A stretch of 64,000 bases of DNA from contig WBMZ01012664.1 in the NCBI GenBank assembly GCA_013400975.1, forward strand, positions 1 to 64,000, given 5' to 3'. The DNA comes from Atrichornis clamosus. Its lineage: Eukaryota; Chordata; Aves; Passeriformes; Menuridae. Both the position numbers and the translations under genes were made by a program. Every line of letters begins with the position of its first letter. Within the stretch, counting starts at the first letter, position 1. Positions 1 to 11,879 of this stretch are shown here, in pieces. Below the pieces are notes generated by a model, which ran no database searches, was not told where the DNA came from, and saw only the letters and a program-made list of their open reading frames with translations.

Positions 1-2106
1 TTTTAAACTAAGACACCATGTTAGTCAAAAATACCACGTAGATACAGCACAATAGCAGGGATATTGGTGAGCACTAGAGGCAGATGTGCATAAATCCCTC
101 AAGCAACATCGGTATCCCAAGCCTGCTTGTTCTCAGACCACAGCAGAAAATGTGGTAGTACCCCTGAATACATTCACCAAGCTGAGTTTGCTCTACTAAG
201 TGGTAGTGATTTCTGTTACAAAGGAACCGCTATAAGCACAATTAAGAGAATGGGAGTCCCAAAATAGCATGAGAGTCTGATCCATGAGGATATTAAACCC
301 ATGCAAATAACTTCCTAATCTGAATCCATACTGAATATATGCTTCTTTATTTCAGAAGAACATCACATTGCCATTGGCTAGTTTTAATTTCTAGTTTATC
401 TTTCAGAATAATTCACCGTGCAAACAAATCATACAAAGAAGGGTCCTTTGCCTCAGAGGTTTTACCAGTGTGGAAAAAGCCATTGCAAAGTAGAACTTAT
501 ACATTAGGTAGTACTGTTTCCTTAGGAACATGCAAACAGAAACCCCAGCTGCTGTTACCAGTGTCACAACATCAGTTAAGCAGGAGCTTCAGGAGCTGCA
601 GTATCCCTGTCTGGCAACCATGGACCATATTCACGCAAAATATATCCATGCAAAACCAAAACAGAATGCAAGTGTCCCCATCCTACAGAACACTCAAATG
701 CTCTCCTTCCCCCAAACAACGTGAGGGCATTAGTAAGTAAAGATTTCAAATAAACCTTTTTTTTTTGGTTGATAAAATTAAGAAGCTAATCACAGAAACT
801 ACTAAAAAGCAGCAAAGAATCATGGTTGCTACACGTGGTGGGAAGCCGTTTCTCCTCTGATAAATCTGTCTCCCACTGGAACAAGGCTGTAACCCTGACT
901 GCTAAAATACTTGAGCAAAATGACACTAGCTGTTTTCTGTACGCTCCACAGGAACAAACATGACTCTAACTCACAACATATCCTACTGTGGTCACGTACC
1001 TGGCATTTGTTCTTGACAGCTCTGCCCCCACTATTAAAAAAATCCTTACAAACCAGAACTACCACTTTGCCTCAGCTTTTCAGTCATGCTTATTCACATC
1101 CTCCCTGGCTTCAGAGACTTTTTGTAGAAAAAAAAATTAAAATTAAAAAAAATTTTGTCAGTTTTATAAACATCCATTTACCTCCCATAATAAAACCACA
1201 CAAAAGTTTATATCAGACACTTTTAGGTGTCTATAACCACACTTATGTGGGCAGAAGAACTTGTATTTAACTTTACTTTCTGTGATGCAGCTATGGACTG
1301 GACTTTGTTCATAGAAGTAGTGTTGATTTTGGATCTTCATCTGAACAGGACACTTGGTGGTTTGAGAGCTCCCCCATGACAGCCATGTGAGAGTTTTATC
1401 CTGGTGGTGACAAAGACTCTCTGTTTAAGCTGTAGGCATCTATGAACACAGGGCAGATGCATGTAGCTGCATCAGACACAAACTGGAGAACAGTTCCAAA
1501 AGGCAGCAGAAGCACTATCTAACAGTGCAAACCTACTGTACAAAATGAAGACAGGTCAAGTAAGACAGGAAATAACCAGGAGAGAAAATCTGGTTATTTA
1601 TGGAATTTGCAGTAAAGATGAAAAGCAATTTTTCTTCAGATTACCACTTTGATTCCAGTCCTTAAGAACACCCTACGGAAAGGTCATAAGATGGCTCAAT
1701 CCCCTCCTCTAACAGTGTCTCTCCTCCCAAACCTGATTTGAAACAAGTCAGTGGGTTAACATGACAAAGCAGTATCTCTGATTTTAAGTCTTAAAGGCCA
1801 ACTCTTCCATATAAATGTTGTAGTCCCTGCTTTCAAGGGTCTATACTACCTTATATTTGGGGAGTAGGAGTGGTGAAATGGGGAAATTGTCACTGTTTAT
1901 TATAGATCACGTCACATTAAAAGCTTTCTGAGATAAGCAAAAAGAGGTTGAATGCAGTCTATAAGTCTCAGGAGGAAGGTTAAAATTCAGTAGATTGTAG
2001 GCAGACCTTAGGAACCATGGAAGTGGAGTGAAAGGGGTTCCTTGCTGCAGACTGTGCTGAGAGAAGGATCAGCCCATCTCTCATCTGTGGATGCAGGCTC
2101 TAGCAA
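1..2106. other. Unique AT-rich non-coding sequence
   Basis: No gene, RNA gene or recognisable repeat was seen. Open frames of up to 133 codons exist on the plus strand (for example 339-740 and 911-1270), but their translations show no domain, low-complexity bias apart from A-tracts, or signs of conservation that I can recognise, and they overlap in several frames, as expected by chance. Short A-rich tracts occur near 1127-1153. Confidence 0.6.
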
Positions 2107-2213
2107 TTCCACCTGGGTGCAATCCTGTGCCATGTGCTCCCTGTTTGAGCAGGGAGGCGGGGCCAGGTGACCCACTGTGGTCCCTTCCAGTCTGACCCAT
2201 TCTGTGATTCTGT
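2107..2213 (+). mobile_element. CR1 LINE 3' end fragment
   Basis: The stretch shows the hallmark end of avian CR1 retrotransposons: a tract around 2145-2160 with 'gagcaggga', then 'gtgacccactgtggtccc' and 'ttccagtctgacccattc', ending in 'attctgtgattctgt'. CR1 elements are non-LTR retrotransposons that are nearly always 5'-truncated and end in a short octamer-type repeat rather than poly(A). The element reads in sense on the plus strand. About 100 bases are clear; the 60-70 bases upstream may belong to it but are too diverged to be sure. It is of the same type as the copy at 11517-11709. Confidence 0.85.
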
Positions 2214-5200
2214 AACCCTAATCTGCAATGAGGCAGATTCTGGGAGTGAAACATGAAATTTCTGCATAACCATGAGCTTCCCTCTCTCTTTTACCACCAC
2301 CCCTTACATCATCTCTAAGAATTTTGGTTTTAATAGTATGGCATGTCACTCAAATTGTACCAGTTACCTCAATTTTTATACAGCCAGTGTGAGTTTCCAT
2401 ATCAAAAGACACTGTGAGAGACAAACCCTTCAAAAACCCTGAAGGGGTGTATGAGCGAGTACTGACTACGTAACTAGTAGACTGTGTGTTTCCAAACTAA
2501 AATTCCTCTGGACTGAAGTTTTGAGCCAGTAAGCAGATGCTGTCAGTAGGGATTCTTAGCAGTGGCTACAGGAGTTTGGTTCCTAAGCAGAGAAGCCAGC
2601 ACTGGACAGGACTTTCTGCCAAAGGACTGATCTGAATATCTATTTTGAATTTACTTGGTAGCTGGTCACAGGGAGACTAAATAAACCCAGCAGTTGTTTG
2701 CTGCTGCTTTTGATAGACACACAAATATAAGACACATTAGCCATCACACCAATTCCATCTGTGATCTGCAGTTTGGCAAAGTCAACTAACAATTTATCAT
2801 CCTTCCAAAAGAAGGTGGCAAAAATGATACAGTGATTCTAAGTATGAGAGGTGCACGTATTATTAACTGGCAATAGGAAAATTTCAGGAAGTGCATTTCA
2901 TGTAACCTGCTATGCTGCTAGACAAAGGAGAGCTCTTAGTTCTCACCTTCATTCTGTGAAGCTCAACAAATATTAAGACCAAATATGGTTAAAAACCTGC
3001 CTGTACATCAGACAATTATTCAATTACAAAATGATGTTTTCTTTGAATTGCTTCATCAATCTCAATTATCAGTTCTCACAGCTGCTAACAAACCTCTGAT
3101 TTAATAGTGAGAAATGACAGAACTAGAATGACACCGTATTCTTTGTTGTGCTGAAAGCGCATGGAAAATATATTTGAGGGAGTTACATTTTACTTGTACA
3201 AACAAGTAATGAAAAAAGCCCATTGTACCGCAGTGCTTAAAAGCACTGAATCATTTTGTGATGGAGTTCCTTTTCTAAGCTATGCATTGTCACGACTGCA
3301 GGCTCTGCTCCTGTGTTAGGTACACCTCATCACCTAGGGCTGAAGGAAGTGTTACTTATACTTCTCTATGGAAATAAAGAAATAAGGATTATCAGAACAT
3401 TCAGAACCACTTGAAAGCTGGCAGCCAACATGGTTACTCCACTACTGTGTCTCCGACAGGCTAGCATCAGAACTGTCCAGCCTTGAAAATCTGAGGCAGG
3501 CAATTGCAAATTAGGCAATTTCTTCCCAACATCTCAACTAAATATTGTCCTGCTCCCTAAGGCAAAAGAAAAATACATGTGCATTTCAAATTTTCACATC
3601 TTCATTAGGCAGAATCATTGGCTGAAGGAAGCTGCAAAGGACATAACTTAGATCACTCTGTTAAGTCTTGAAGTCTCTGGGGAAACCCGCTGCAGTTCAT
3701 TGCAATTCCTTTAGGATATCATTTTATGATGATATAATGAATGTACACACAGGGATAAAGTACTTTGAAGAGCTCAGATGGAAGCCTGACCCTACGGAAA
3801 AACAATTATCTGAATCATGGCCTAAATACTAACAGATACAAGAAGTGCAACATACCAGTTTTTTCTCTTATTTATGCAATCAGGTAGAAAATTATCTTTC
3901 CTGAGACTGCAGAGTTTTCCCCCAGGTGCTCTTTTAGAGTTTTTTTTATCCTTGAAAATGCTCACAGAGAAAGTCTAACACAAGATTACCAAGATTCTGA
4001 TTATGAAAATATGGTGTGTGGGAGCAAGGGCATGCTCTGTTTTTAAATAGAGCTCAGTTTGCTTGTTTTGCGCCTAGAGGGGAATAAAAATGAAAGCTAG
4101 TAAACAAATAAAAATTAAAAGAACCTTCTCCCCCCCCATTATTTTCTTTTAGCCAAGCTGATGAGATGAGTCCAGTCAGGCTCTGCTCATCCACCTTTTC
4201 TCATCCTTGTTTCCTGTGGGAATACTGATCAACAAGGAGAGGCTTTGAACTTATGCATGTAACTCTTTCATCTGAAGTTTCCACAGTGGTTTTAAAGAAT
4301 AAAAACCACAAATATATTTAAAAGAAACAAAAAAAAAGCTGTTGCAACAAATCTACTTTTCTTTTACTCTCTTGTGGAAACAGCAGCACAATCCTTTCAC
4401 CATTTAAGTAAAGACCAATCTATACCTGAAGGATTTCTTCACTGCCTCTTGGGATGAAAGAATTTAAACTGATTTGAGTAAAGACAAGAAGCATCAAGAA
4501 GAAAAGAAATTGGAAACAACAGAAGAAACAATACCTCGTACTTCTAATTTTAGAGATGAAAATATATGTAAGATAAAATCAAAAGGAGGCAACTAACTTT
4601 ATAAATGGGGCAATCACCCAGAGGCCTGAGCTCTGCTCCCACGCTGTGGAAGCTCTCGTGCAGACAGGCAGCAGGACTGTCCTGGGTGGCAAGTTTTACT
4701 CAGAATACCAAAGATGACTGTACTTGCATCATCTTGGGAATTACGAGTGCTCTCTCTCTAGCAAAAGTTTGTCTGATCACTGGAACTGACAGGTACTACC
4801 ACACAGACTAACACGTACAGCCTCACTCCTTGAATTTACAAACACAGACTGACATCAGAGAACAGCAGACTGCTGTGCCTGGAGAACATTAGAGAGAAAA
4901 ACACTTGTAGGATTAGAGAAACTATATGTATATCAGAAACCTGAGACAAATATGAATTTAGTTGATGATGTTATTGATACTTTGCTGAATTCTGAAGTCA
5001 TGAACTAAGGGCCAGCATTAATAAGTGCTCACATTCATCAATAAAAAGGTAAATTTGCTATGAAGCATTTTGTATGCATTGGTATTCTGGGAAAACAACC
5101 AAGAAGGAAAAAACATCATGAGGAAAGACTTGCCTTTTGTTAGCAAGGTGAACCTTTTGTTTTTCGATTGGATTTGGTCTAGTATACAAAATATATGAAC

Positions 5201-5584
5201 ACATCTAATGAAAACAAATTTTGTCAAAATTTTCTCATTTCCCATGTATTGTTTAAAAAGCCTAGGTCTTATGTTTTCTACTTTTATTTCTTAATTTTCA
5301 TTTATTCATTAAAAAGTATTTACTGGGTATGTTGAACTTTTGAGAAAGAAATGGGCTGAAAGTAGAAAAGCCTTAGGAAAGTAGCACAAAGATTAAAAAA
5401 TCGAAAAGAAAGTTTTTGCTAGTGGAAAATATTATTTTACTATTAACAACAACTTGTTTCTATTTATTAGAGGGTTACATTGGATCCATGGCATGTTTGC
5501 CACAGGTTCTGCTTACTAAACAGTGCATCCTATAATGGCAAGCTGAGAAATGGAGCTTGAAGCACCTTTATTGTAAGTCTGACT
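2214..5584. other. Unique AT-rich non-coding sequence
   Basis: I see no coding exon, RNA gene or named repeat here. A short inverted repeat with 8-base arms (cagtgctt / aagcactg, two-base spacer) lies at 3231-3248. A/T homopolymer runs and purine-rich stretches (around 4490-4530) are the only other structure. Confidence 0.55.
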
Positions 5585-5745
5585 TTTCTTCCAGAGTTCT
5601 GAATGACTTTGGGCAAGTTTCCACTTATTTTTAGGACTCAGTTTTCCCCATCTGCAAATGAGAAGAGTTACATCTATTGTCTTTTCCAAGCACCTCCGGA
5701 TCACTTAGCTATTCAGATGACATTTCATTAAGTATTATTACCACT
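5585..5745 (+). mobile_element. MIR-like SINE, ancient and degraded
   Basis: The order of blocks matches the core and 3' half of MIR, a tRNA-derived CORE-SINE shared by amniotes: 'gactttgggcaagttt' (the position of the MIR 'cttgggcaagtcac' motif), then 'actcagttttccccatctgc' (the 'cctcagtttcctcatctg' motif), then 'aaatgagaagagttac', and a tail with 'aagtattattacc' where MIR carries its 'attattat' end. Many substitutions separate it from the family sequence, which fits an insertion older than the bird lineage. It reads in sense on the plus strand. The 5' tRNA-like part is not recognisable. The call rests on motif order and not on a computed alignment. Confidence 0.65.
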
Positions 5746-8700
5746 ACTCTCAGTTTTCAATATAGCTAAGTCAAAAGTGAGATTGAGCTGACATTTCAGC
5801 AGCAAACTCATTTTATAACAAATTCTGCTAAAACATTTAAGTACATGACATAGATGAAAGCATGTGGTGGAACAAATTGATAGCAAATATACAGACTAGA
5901 AATTATATTTGGACTAATCAGTATCCATTTTTGTATTTACTCTGCAAACTTTTCAATAAATGCATTTTACTAGTTCAAATATGTATGAATTTAAAATTCA
6001 TACATGCAACTATTCACTCAAGGTATCAAACTGTATAAAGGATTGGGGAAAAAAAATCCCATTTTAGAAAGCTAGTGAAAAACACCCAGAGCTAAGAAAC
6101 CTGGGACCACAAGATAAAGGTAAATAATTCCGTAAGAAAAAATGGTCACTATTAGGGCATTGGATGGGAAAGAAAGACATTAATTATTTACCATTTCAAT
6201 GTAAATCCAGTAATAAAGAAAATTGATCATGGAAAATCCACACATGGGAAATCCAGTGACACACAAAGAGACAGAAATTAAAAATATAAATTATTCACTG
6301 GAAAGTTATTGTTAAACTGTTTTATGACACTGATCTTTCAGCTGTCTGAAAGACCACAGCTTAATATTCTAGGAAGAAAGAGAAAACTTCCCACACCTCT
6401 GTTTATTACTTGTATATCCTAATTAAGGCGAAATAAATTGCATTCCTTTTGAATAAACCATCCAAGATGACAGTCACAAATAATTTTAGAAGAAACACTA
6501 TTAATTTTGTTCCACTTATACTATTATTTAATTTATAAATAACATGTTGTCTGCAGAAGTATTGTGATTTTTATTAAATGCACCTTCACAGGGAAAAAAA
6601 CCCGAAGTTATTCAAAACTCATTTTGTCCTTAACTATTTGAAGTTAGAAATAAAAGCAGTGAGATAGTTCATTAATATCTGGTTTTTGACTTGTTGGACA
6701 GTGGGGAAGTGGGAAGGAAGTAAAGGACTGCACAGTTACAGCTCTAAGACTCACCCCAGAAGAGTCAGTGTCATTAATTACGAGATCTCACTGTGTTAAG
6801 CCACAGGAGCATCCTGAAGACACTTTACATGCTTGCATTTTAATAACTTGCATGTCTCTGCTGCACTCCTACAGGAGAGCCTTAGGGCAGCTCCAAGCAG
6901 GTTGAAAACAAAAACTCCTGTGCCGGACTGTACCCAGGCTCATTAACCTTGCCTCTGAGCAGGGTTAATTAGATCAGATTGGGCCTCAAGCTATCCTGGT
7001 GACTATTCTGCATTGTGCCATTTCCACATGCCCTTGTGATTCAGCTGCATCAGCAAGTGTGGAGATGCAACTTCAAAAGGTTCCAAATTTGATTATTTTT
7101 GCCTTTCTTTCTGCTTTTTATTCTTTCTTCCTACTGATGGGAAACCACTATCTGAAAAATTAATCTTTCAAGTGAAGAGAATTTTTTTTTTTAAGTCATC
7201 AGTTTTCTCAATGTATTTTAGGTCCTGTAGTTCACTTAATGCCTACTGCTCTTTTCTACTGAGTAGTCAAGCTCTGTCAGGTTGCTCACAATACGGATGA
7301 CAACACCTTTATCTCCTGAAAAGAACAGATGGTTGTACAGAAATTGTTGGAAAGACAAGTGCATTAAATATTACAAGTATCCACACGACAGCTGTGGGGG
7401 CTACAGCAGCCCTGGCAATAAGAAAAATTGTTCTTCAGATTAGTGGTTTTGTTACATTCAAAACAAGAGACTTATTTAATAGGAGGGAGTTAATTACAAG
7501 TAGCTGTATTGATAGGCAATTTCAGCCTCAGAGAGGGGATTAAATCCATTCATTGAATGTGTGCATGTCCATTTGTAGACATTTGCTAATGTTATCTGAA
7601 GAAGTTACAATAACAGTTGCAGTTTATTTTCTCCACTGTAATCAAAAGGACAGAATTTTACTCTATTTTTTTCTTCCACAAGGATCTCTCGGGTTTGAAA
7701 AGAAAATTTAATTGTTGCACTTTGATATACAACATTCAGATCTTTTTAATCTTTATTCTGTCAGTAAATTTTCCTGCAGCAAGTTTCCTCCTAATTGCAG
7801 TTCTGATTAAAGTAAGCATTTCCATAGTTTAGATGGCTTTGTAAATCACAGTTACTGGCTGCTTCTCCTAAGGTGAACAGGAACTCACTTGGTAGAGAAG
7901 CTTTACTATGCAAAGTGACTGAGCAATAACATAATTAACATTTGTCTTAAGTTATCTCTCATGCTTTAAATATAAATACTCAGTTCCTCTTTGTATGCCA
8001 GGTATTGAGCAATGATCATTGTAAAGTTCCCCATGAAAGGGAACCAGGTACTGACTTCACTTTTAACACTGTAACTTGGAAGATGTGAAATGTGAAGTTA
8101 CTAAGTAATATAGTGATAAAAATATGAGCTAAGAACATCAAAACAAACCAGAAGTTATTGCTTTTTGAAGGGGAGTTGAGAGCTTGAATAGCTTACTTTT
8201 ATTTCACTCTCATATAAACCCTGCCCTCCCATGTATGCTTATTTGCAAGCACGTGACCTTAATCTCAAAATTACAACTACCATCAACCTGGAACTGGGAA
8301 AGTCTCTTTGAAATTTTTGCATAGACACAATTTACAGGAATAATATACAATCGCATGAAATTAAGGGGAGAATGCAACAGAATTTACACCCAGTTCTTGC
8401 AGATTTAAGTATAAAACTACTAAGTAAGCTAATAGCAAAATTCCCTGGGATTCTATGGAAGTTCATTTCCACAGACAGAACAGAATAATCCAAATGAGAC
8501 TTGTCTGACTTCTTACTGAGTAAAATCATATAGAGCCTACAGAACTAAAGCAAATAACCAGTATATTTTCAAGTATTAATATTTGCAATTGGTATATAAA
8601 ATTAGAATATTGATGACCTATTGCCATATTAAATGCAGAAAGTCACCACTCTAAATTGCAATGCCTGTTTGTGCTTCTAGAAGGGCTACGCTGGGGCAAC

Positions 8701-8809
8701 CTTTTGGGCCTTTGAAGGTGTTGCGGCACTCTTCAGTGCTTTCTTAAATTAACTAAATATATCCAACTCACTAGAAGTTTTTCTCACATACCTTGGATTA
8801 TTTTTACTT
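5746..8809. other. Unique AT-rich sequence with a perfect palindrome
   Basis: No gene or named repeat was recognised. The only distinct structures are a 25-base palindrome at 5981-6005 (reported separately), an inverted repeat at 6334-6353 with 8-base arms (tctttcag / ctgaaaga, four-base spacer) and homopolymer runs. The 7617-7832 plus frame is leucine/isoleucine/phenylalanine-rich only because the DNA is T-rich. Confidence 0.55.
5981..6005. repeat. Perfect palindrome, 12-base arms
   Basis: The left arm atgtatgaattt (5981-5992) and right arm aaattcatacat (5994-6005) are exact reverse complements separated by one base. Such a short-spacer AT-rich palindrome can form a hairpin or cruciform. 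No function can be assigned from sequence alone. Confidence 0.9.
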
Positions 8810-9290
8810 TCTCCTCTGGTTGCGCTCTACTGGGTCCAGACTTTTCTAAGTGCAGTGCTCAAAACCAGACACAGTACATGAGCCGAGCTATTATTAGGGC
8901 TGAGTGATATGCCAAAGATTTCTTTGCATATCTCAGACTTATTTTTAATAGGGCACACATTTTATATCCCACAGCGATATTTGGGGTCAATGCATTTGGT
9001 GACAATACAAGGCCAGTGACTGGCTCCTTTCCACGGAGTTTCTGCACGGCCCATTTCCTGTCCTGTGTTTGGGCAGACGGTGCCTCTTACTGAATTACTG
9101 CAGTTTGCATTCAGCCTTTCCCAATCCTTTTTATTTCAGGTGATTCCACCAATTGGCCAGGATTATCTTGAATGCTTTCAGAGTGCTCAAGGCCTTTCCC
9201 TAGAACTTCTTACCATTTGCGAATGTATTAAGGGCACTCTTTATTTCATCATATTAACAAAACAACCCACAAAATAGTACCAGACTCAGC
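8810..9290 (-). mobile_element. Ancient CR1-type LINE fragment, antisense
   Basis: Read on the plus strand, this is the reverse complement of part of a CR1-family ORF2 from an old amniote lineage. Landmarks in order are 'gtgctcaaaaccagacacag' (8857-8876; the common CR1 'gtgcccaaaactggacacag' site), then 'accaattggccaggatta' near 9150, 'agagtgctcaaggcctttcc' near 9180-9199, 'accatttgcgaatgtattaa' near 9211-9230, 'tttatttcatcatattaaca' near 9240-9259, and a final 'accagactcag'. This order matches old CR1/L3-like copies in bird, turtle and crocodile genomes. Divergence is much higher than in the other CR1 copies here. The left edge is uncertain and may extend to about 8690. Confidence 0.7.
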
Positions 9291-10416
9291 GTGCAGAAGG
9301 AAATACAAAACATTTCTCTTCCTACCTGTATATGTTGATGCTGTAAGCTAACATCTGTCATAGAGTTAGAAAGCAATGAAAACCCAGGATAATGTACAGC
9401 TAATTTAGTCTTTCAAAAGGCAAAAACCCACAACAGCTGCTAAAAAGCACAAATGACTCAGTCTTCCAAATATAAGACCATTGCTTTTAAATAATTGTTA
9501 ATCTTGCCTCAATTACACAGCACGCAATTCAACCCCTGCATTGCTATTAACTCCACAGAGAGAAGTCTTTTATACACAAAAACATTGGATTTATGGTGCC
9601 GAACCTTTCCCCTAAGATGATTCAGAAAGTTCTCCCTGACCACTAATCAAAAATGTTTGACATTCTTGTTCTGACTGACAAACGTTGGAGCCTGATGTTA
9701 CTCACAAACTCATCCAGAATACATCCACACTCTTTTTAAAAGCTGAACAATTAAGAGGTCAGGGCACAGAATTTGTCACTAAATATGTTCATTTTGGAGA
9801 ACAGGGGAGTACAAACTGTACCATTCCTTTCAGGAGAGAAGGCACTGGGAATGAAAAATTAGGAAGACTCCACTGCCCGTTCTTGTGACACAAGATCAGT
9901 GTCTGTATGTGTATCGATTTAATTTTCAAGGCAGGCACTTTTAGCAGGCAGCAAATCTTTTGTAATTAAATCAAGGAATAAAAAAACAAGAAGAGAGAAG
10001 TTAAGTCTCAAAATTCTTATCACTATCTAGGCAATTGAGGATAGAAATGACTTTTCTTTCTCCTTAACATAATCTGTTGGTTGTCTGCTGTGAATATATG
10101 AGAATTCAGTATACACAGCTTAACTAATTCAACCTCAGTCTGCAGGGACATTTAAGAGTGTTAGACTATTAGAGCAGAGACTCATCAAACAGAACAGGGA
10201 TTAATGTCCTTCCTGGATATTTAACACTTTTGAAATACTTTCTTACCTATATAGATTGCAAAATTTATGATTCGTATGGAATGAAATGAAATGATAAACA
10301 CTGCTATAATTCAATTTCTAGTGGTATCAAGAAAGGCATTGCATAGTTTGCAGGAGATACAAGGTTAATGCTACATAACAAACTACCTCTATTTTTCTCC
10401 TGTGAAGAAATATGGT
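9291..10416. other. Unique non-coding sequence
   Basis: Nothing recognisable was seen. The plus-strand frame at 9685-9888 has no family resemblance. A small run of 'gaatgaaatgaaatgat' at about 10279 is a minor tandem repeat. Confidence 0.5.
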
Positions 10417-10605
10417 AGAATCATAGGATTAGAAAATATCTCAAGCTGGAAGGACTCATAAGGATCAAGTTCAACTCTGTGTTCCTCACAGGACTACCTA
10501 AAACTAAACCATATGACTAAAGAGCATAGTCCAGACACTTCTAGAACTCTTGGTGGGACTGATGCCATGACCACTTCCCTGGAGAGCCCATTCTGAGAGG
10601 TAATT
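10417..10605 (-). mobile_element. CR1 LINE 3' fragment, antisense
   Basis: The plus strand begins with 'agaatcataggattag' and continues through 'aagctggaaggactcataag', 'gatcaagttcaactctgtg', 'ttcctcacaggactacctaa', 'ccatatgactaa' and 'gatgccatgaccacttccct' to 'ggagagcccattc'. These are the reverse complement of the CR1 3' untranslated end and the sequence just upstream. It is moderately diverged and lacks most of ORF2. It lies about 330 bases upstream of two sense-strand CR1 copies, so the three form a small cluster in opposite orientations. Confidence 0.85.
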
Positions 10606-10934
10606 ATTTCGTATATGCAATTCCTCTTTTATGAGAAAGTTCTGACTATGCACAATGCATTAGCTTTGACTCTCAGCTCATGAGTCTAGCACAACACTGG
10701 AATTAAGCCAGACACCTGGAAATTTCAGGTAACTGGCACAGATCTCTCTCCTGACTGGAAAATGTCAGTGCCTACCCAGTATTGGCACCTGAATTCAAGA
10801 GGGAACCAATCCTGCTTAGACCTTTCCTAATAGCCACTGTACACTTCTGACATGTCCACTGAGTATGTCTAAGGAAATGCCTGAGTAACATTAAATTGGG
10901 AAAATATCCCTAAAACACAGCAAGTTCCACCTAT

Positions 10935-11502
10935 CAATACAGAGTGGGGGATGAACATATTGAGAACAGCCTTGCTGAGAAGGACTTGGGGGTGCTGGTG
11001 AATGAGAGGCTGGACATGAGCTGGCAATGTGGGTTTGTGGCCCATAAAGCCAACCTTGTCCCGGGCTGCATCCAAAGCAGCGTGGCCAGGAAGGTGAGGG
11101 AGGGGATTCTGTCCTGCTCTGCTCTGCTGAAACCCCATCTGCAGTGCTGCATCCAGGTCTGGGGTCCCCAGACAGAAACAACATGGACATGCTGGAGAGA
11201 GTTCGGAGGAGGCCATCAAGATGATTAGAGGGATGGAAAACCTCTCCTGTGAAGAAAGGCTAAGAGAATTTGGATTGTTCAGCCTGGAAAAGAGAAGGCT
11301 TTGGGGTGAGGGCAGGGAGACACTGGAACAGATTGCCCAGGGAAACTGTGGATGCCTCACAGTGTTCAAGGTCAGGTTGGACGGGGCTCTGAGCAACCTG
11401 ACGTAGTGGAAGGTGTCCCTGTTCATGGCAGGGGGATTAGAACTAAATGAACTTTATGGTCCCTTCCAACCTAAACCACTTTGATTTTATATGATTCTAT
11501 GA
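10935..11502 (+). mobile_element. CR1 LINE: ORF2 C-terminal remnant plus 3' end, internally deleted
   Basis: The plus strand encodes pieces of the CR1 ORF2 protein C-terminus downstream of the reverse transcriptase domain: 'EKDLGVLVNERLDMS' (from about 10974), 'LLKPHLQCCIQVWGPQ' (about 11125-11172) and, in another frame, 'ERLREFGLFSLEKRRL' (about 11251-11298). The element ends with 'ggtcccttccaacctaaacc' and 'atgattctatg' near 11502. The frame is broken between the two parts. Between about 11305 and 11320 the sequence jumps from the end of the coding part straight to the 3' untranslated part ('ggaacagattgcccagggaa'), so an internal stretch present in longer family members is missing. It is not active: 5'-truncated, frameshifted and deleted. 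Confidence 0.92.
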
Positions 11503-11516
11503 ACATAAAGAACATC

Positions 11517-11709
11517 TATGCTGTGAGGGCAACCAAGCACTGAGACAGGTTGCCCAGAGAGGTTGTAGAGTCTCCTGCTTTGAAGATACTAAAAAACTGC
11601 CTGGACAACCCTGAATAATGTGTTCTAGGATGACCCTGCTTGAACAGGGTGTTGGACCAGATGAGCCACTGCGGTCCCTTCCAACCTTACCCATTCTTTG
11701 ATTCTGTGA
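11517..11709 (+). mobile_element. CR1 LINE 3' end fragment, second copy in tandem
   Basis: Beginning at 'ctgtgagggcaaccaagcac' (11521-11540), then 'gacaggttgcccagagaggt', 'accctgcttgaacagggtgt', 'gatgagccactgcggtccc' and the terminal 'attctttgattctgtgaatt'. It starts about 15 bases after the previous CR1 ends and lies in the same orientation. Its 3' end differs in type from that copy ('gagccactgcggtccc' against 'gaactttatggtccc'), so it is more likely a separate insertion than a local duplication. It contains no coding sequence. Confidence 0.9.
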
Positions 11710-11879
11710 ATTCTCCCTAGCGCTGCATATTCCAGAAACTTACTCTTGCTTTTATAAACCCATGTTGTACTGGGAGCACAATGTAAAAGCCTCTGGTTCT
11801 TTCTGGGGGCCGTGAGACCTGTGTGCCAAACCAGATTTGTCACACGTCTGCAAATGACCTACTTGATAATGGTGCCAGA

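Noticed and set aside
10869..11426. 185-codon minus-strand open frame, the longest in the window
   Set aside because: It is the antisense shadow of the sense-strand CR1 copy, which explains the sequence fully.
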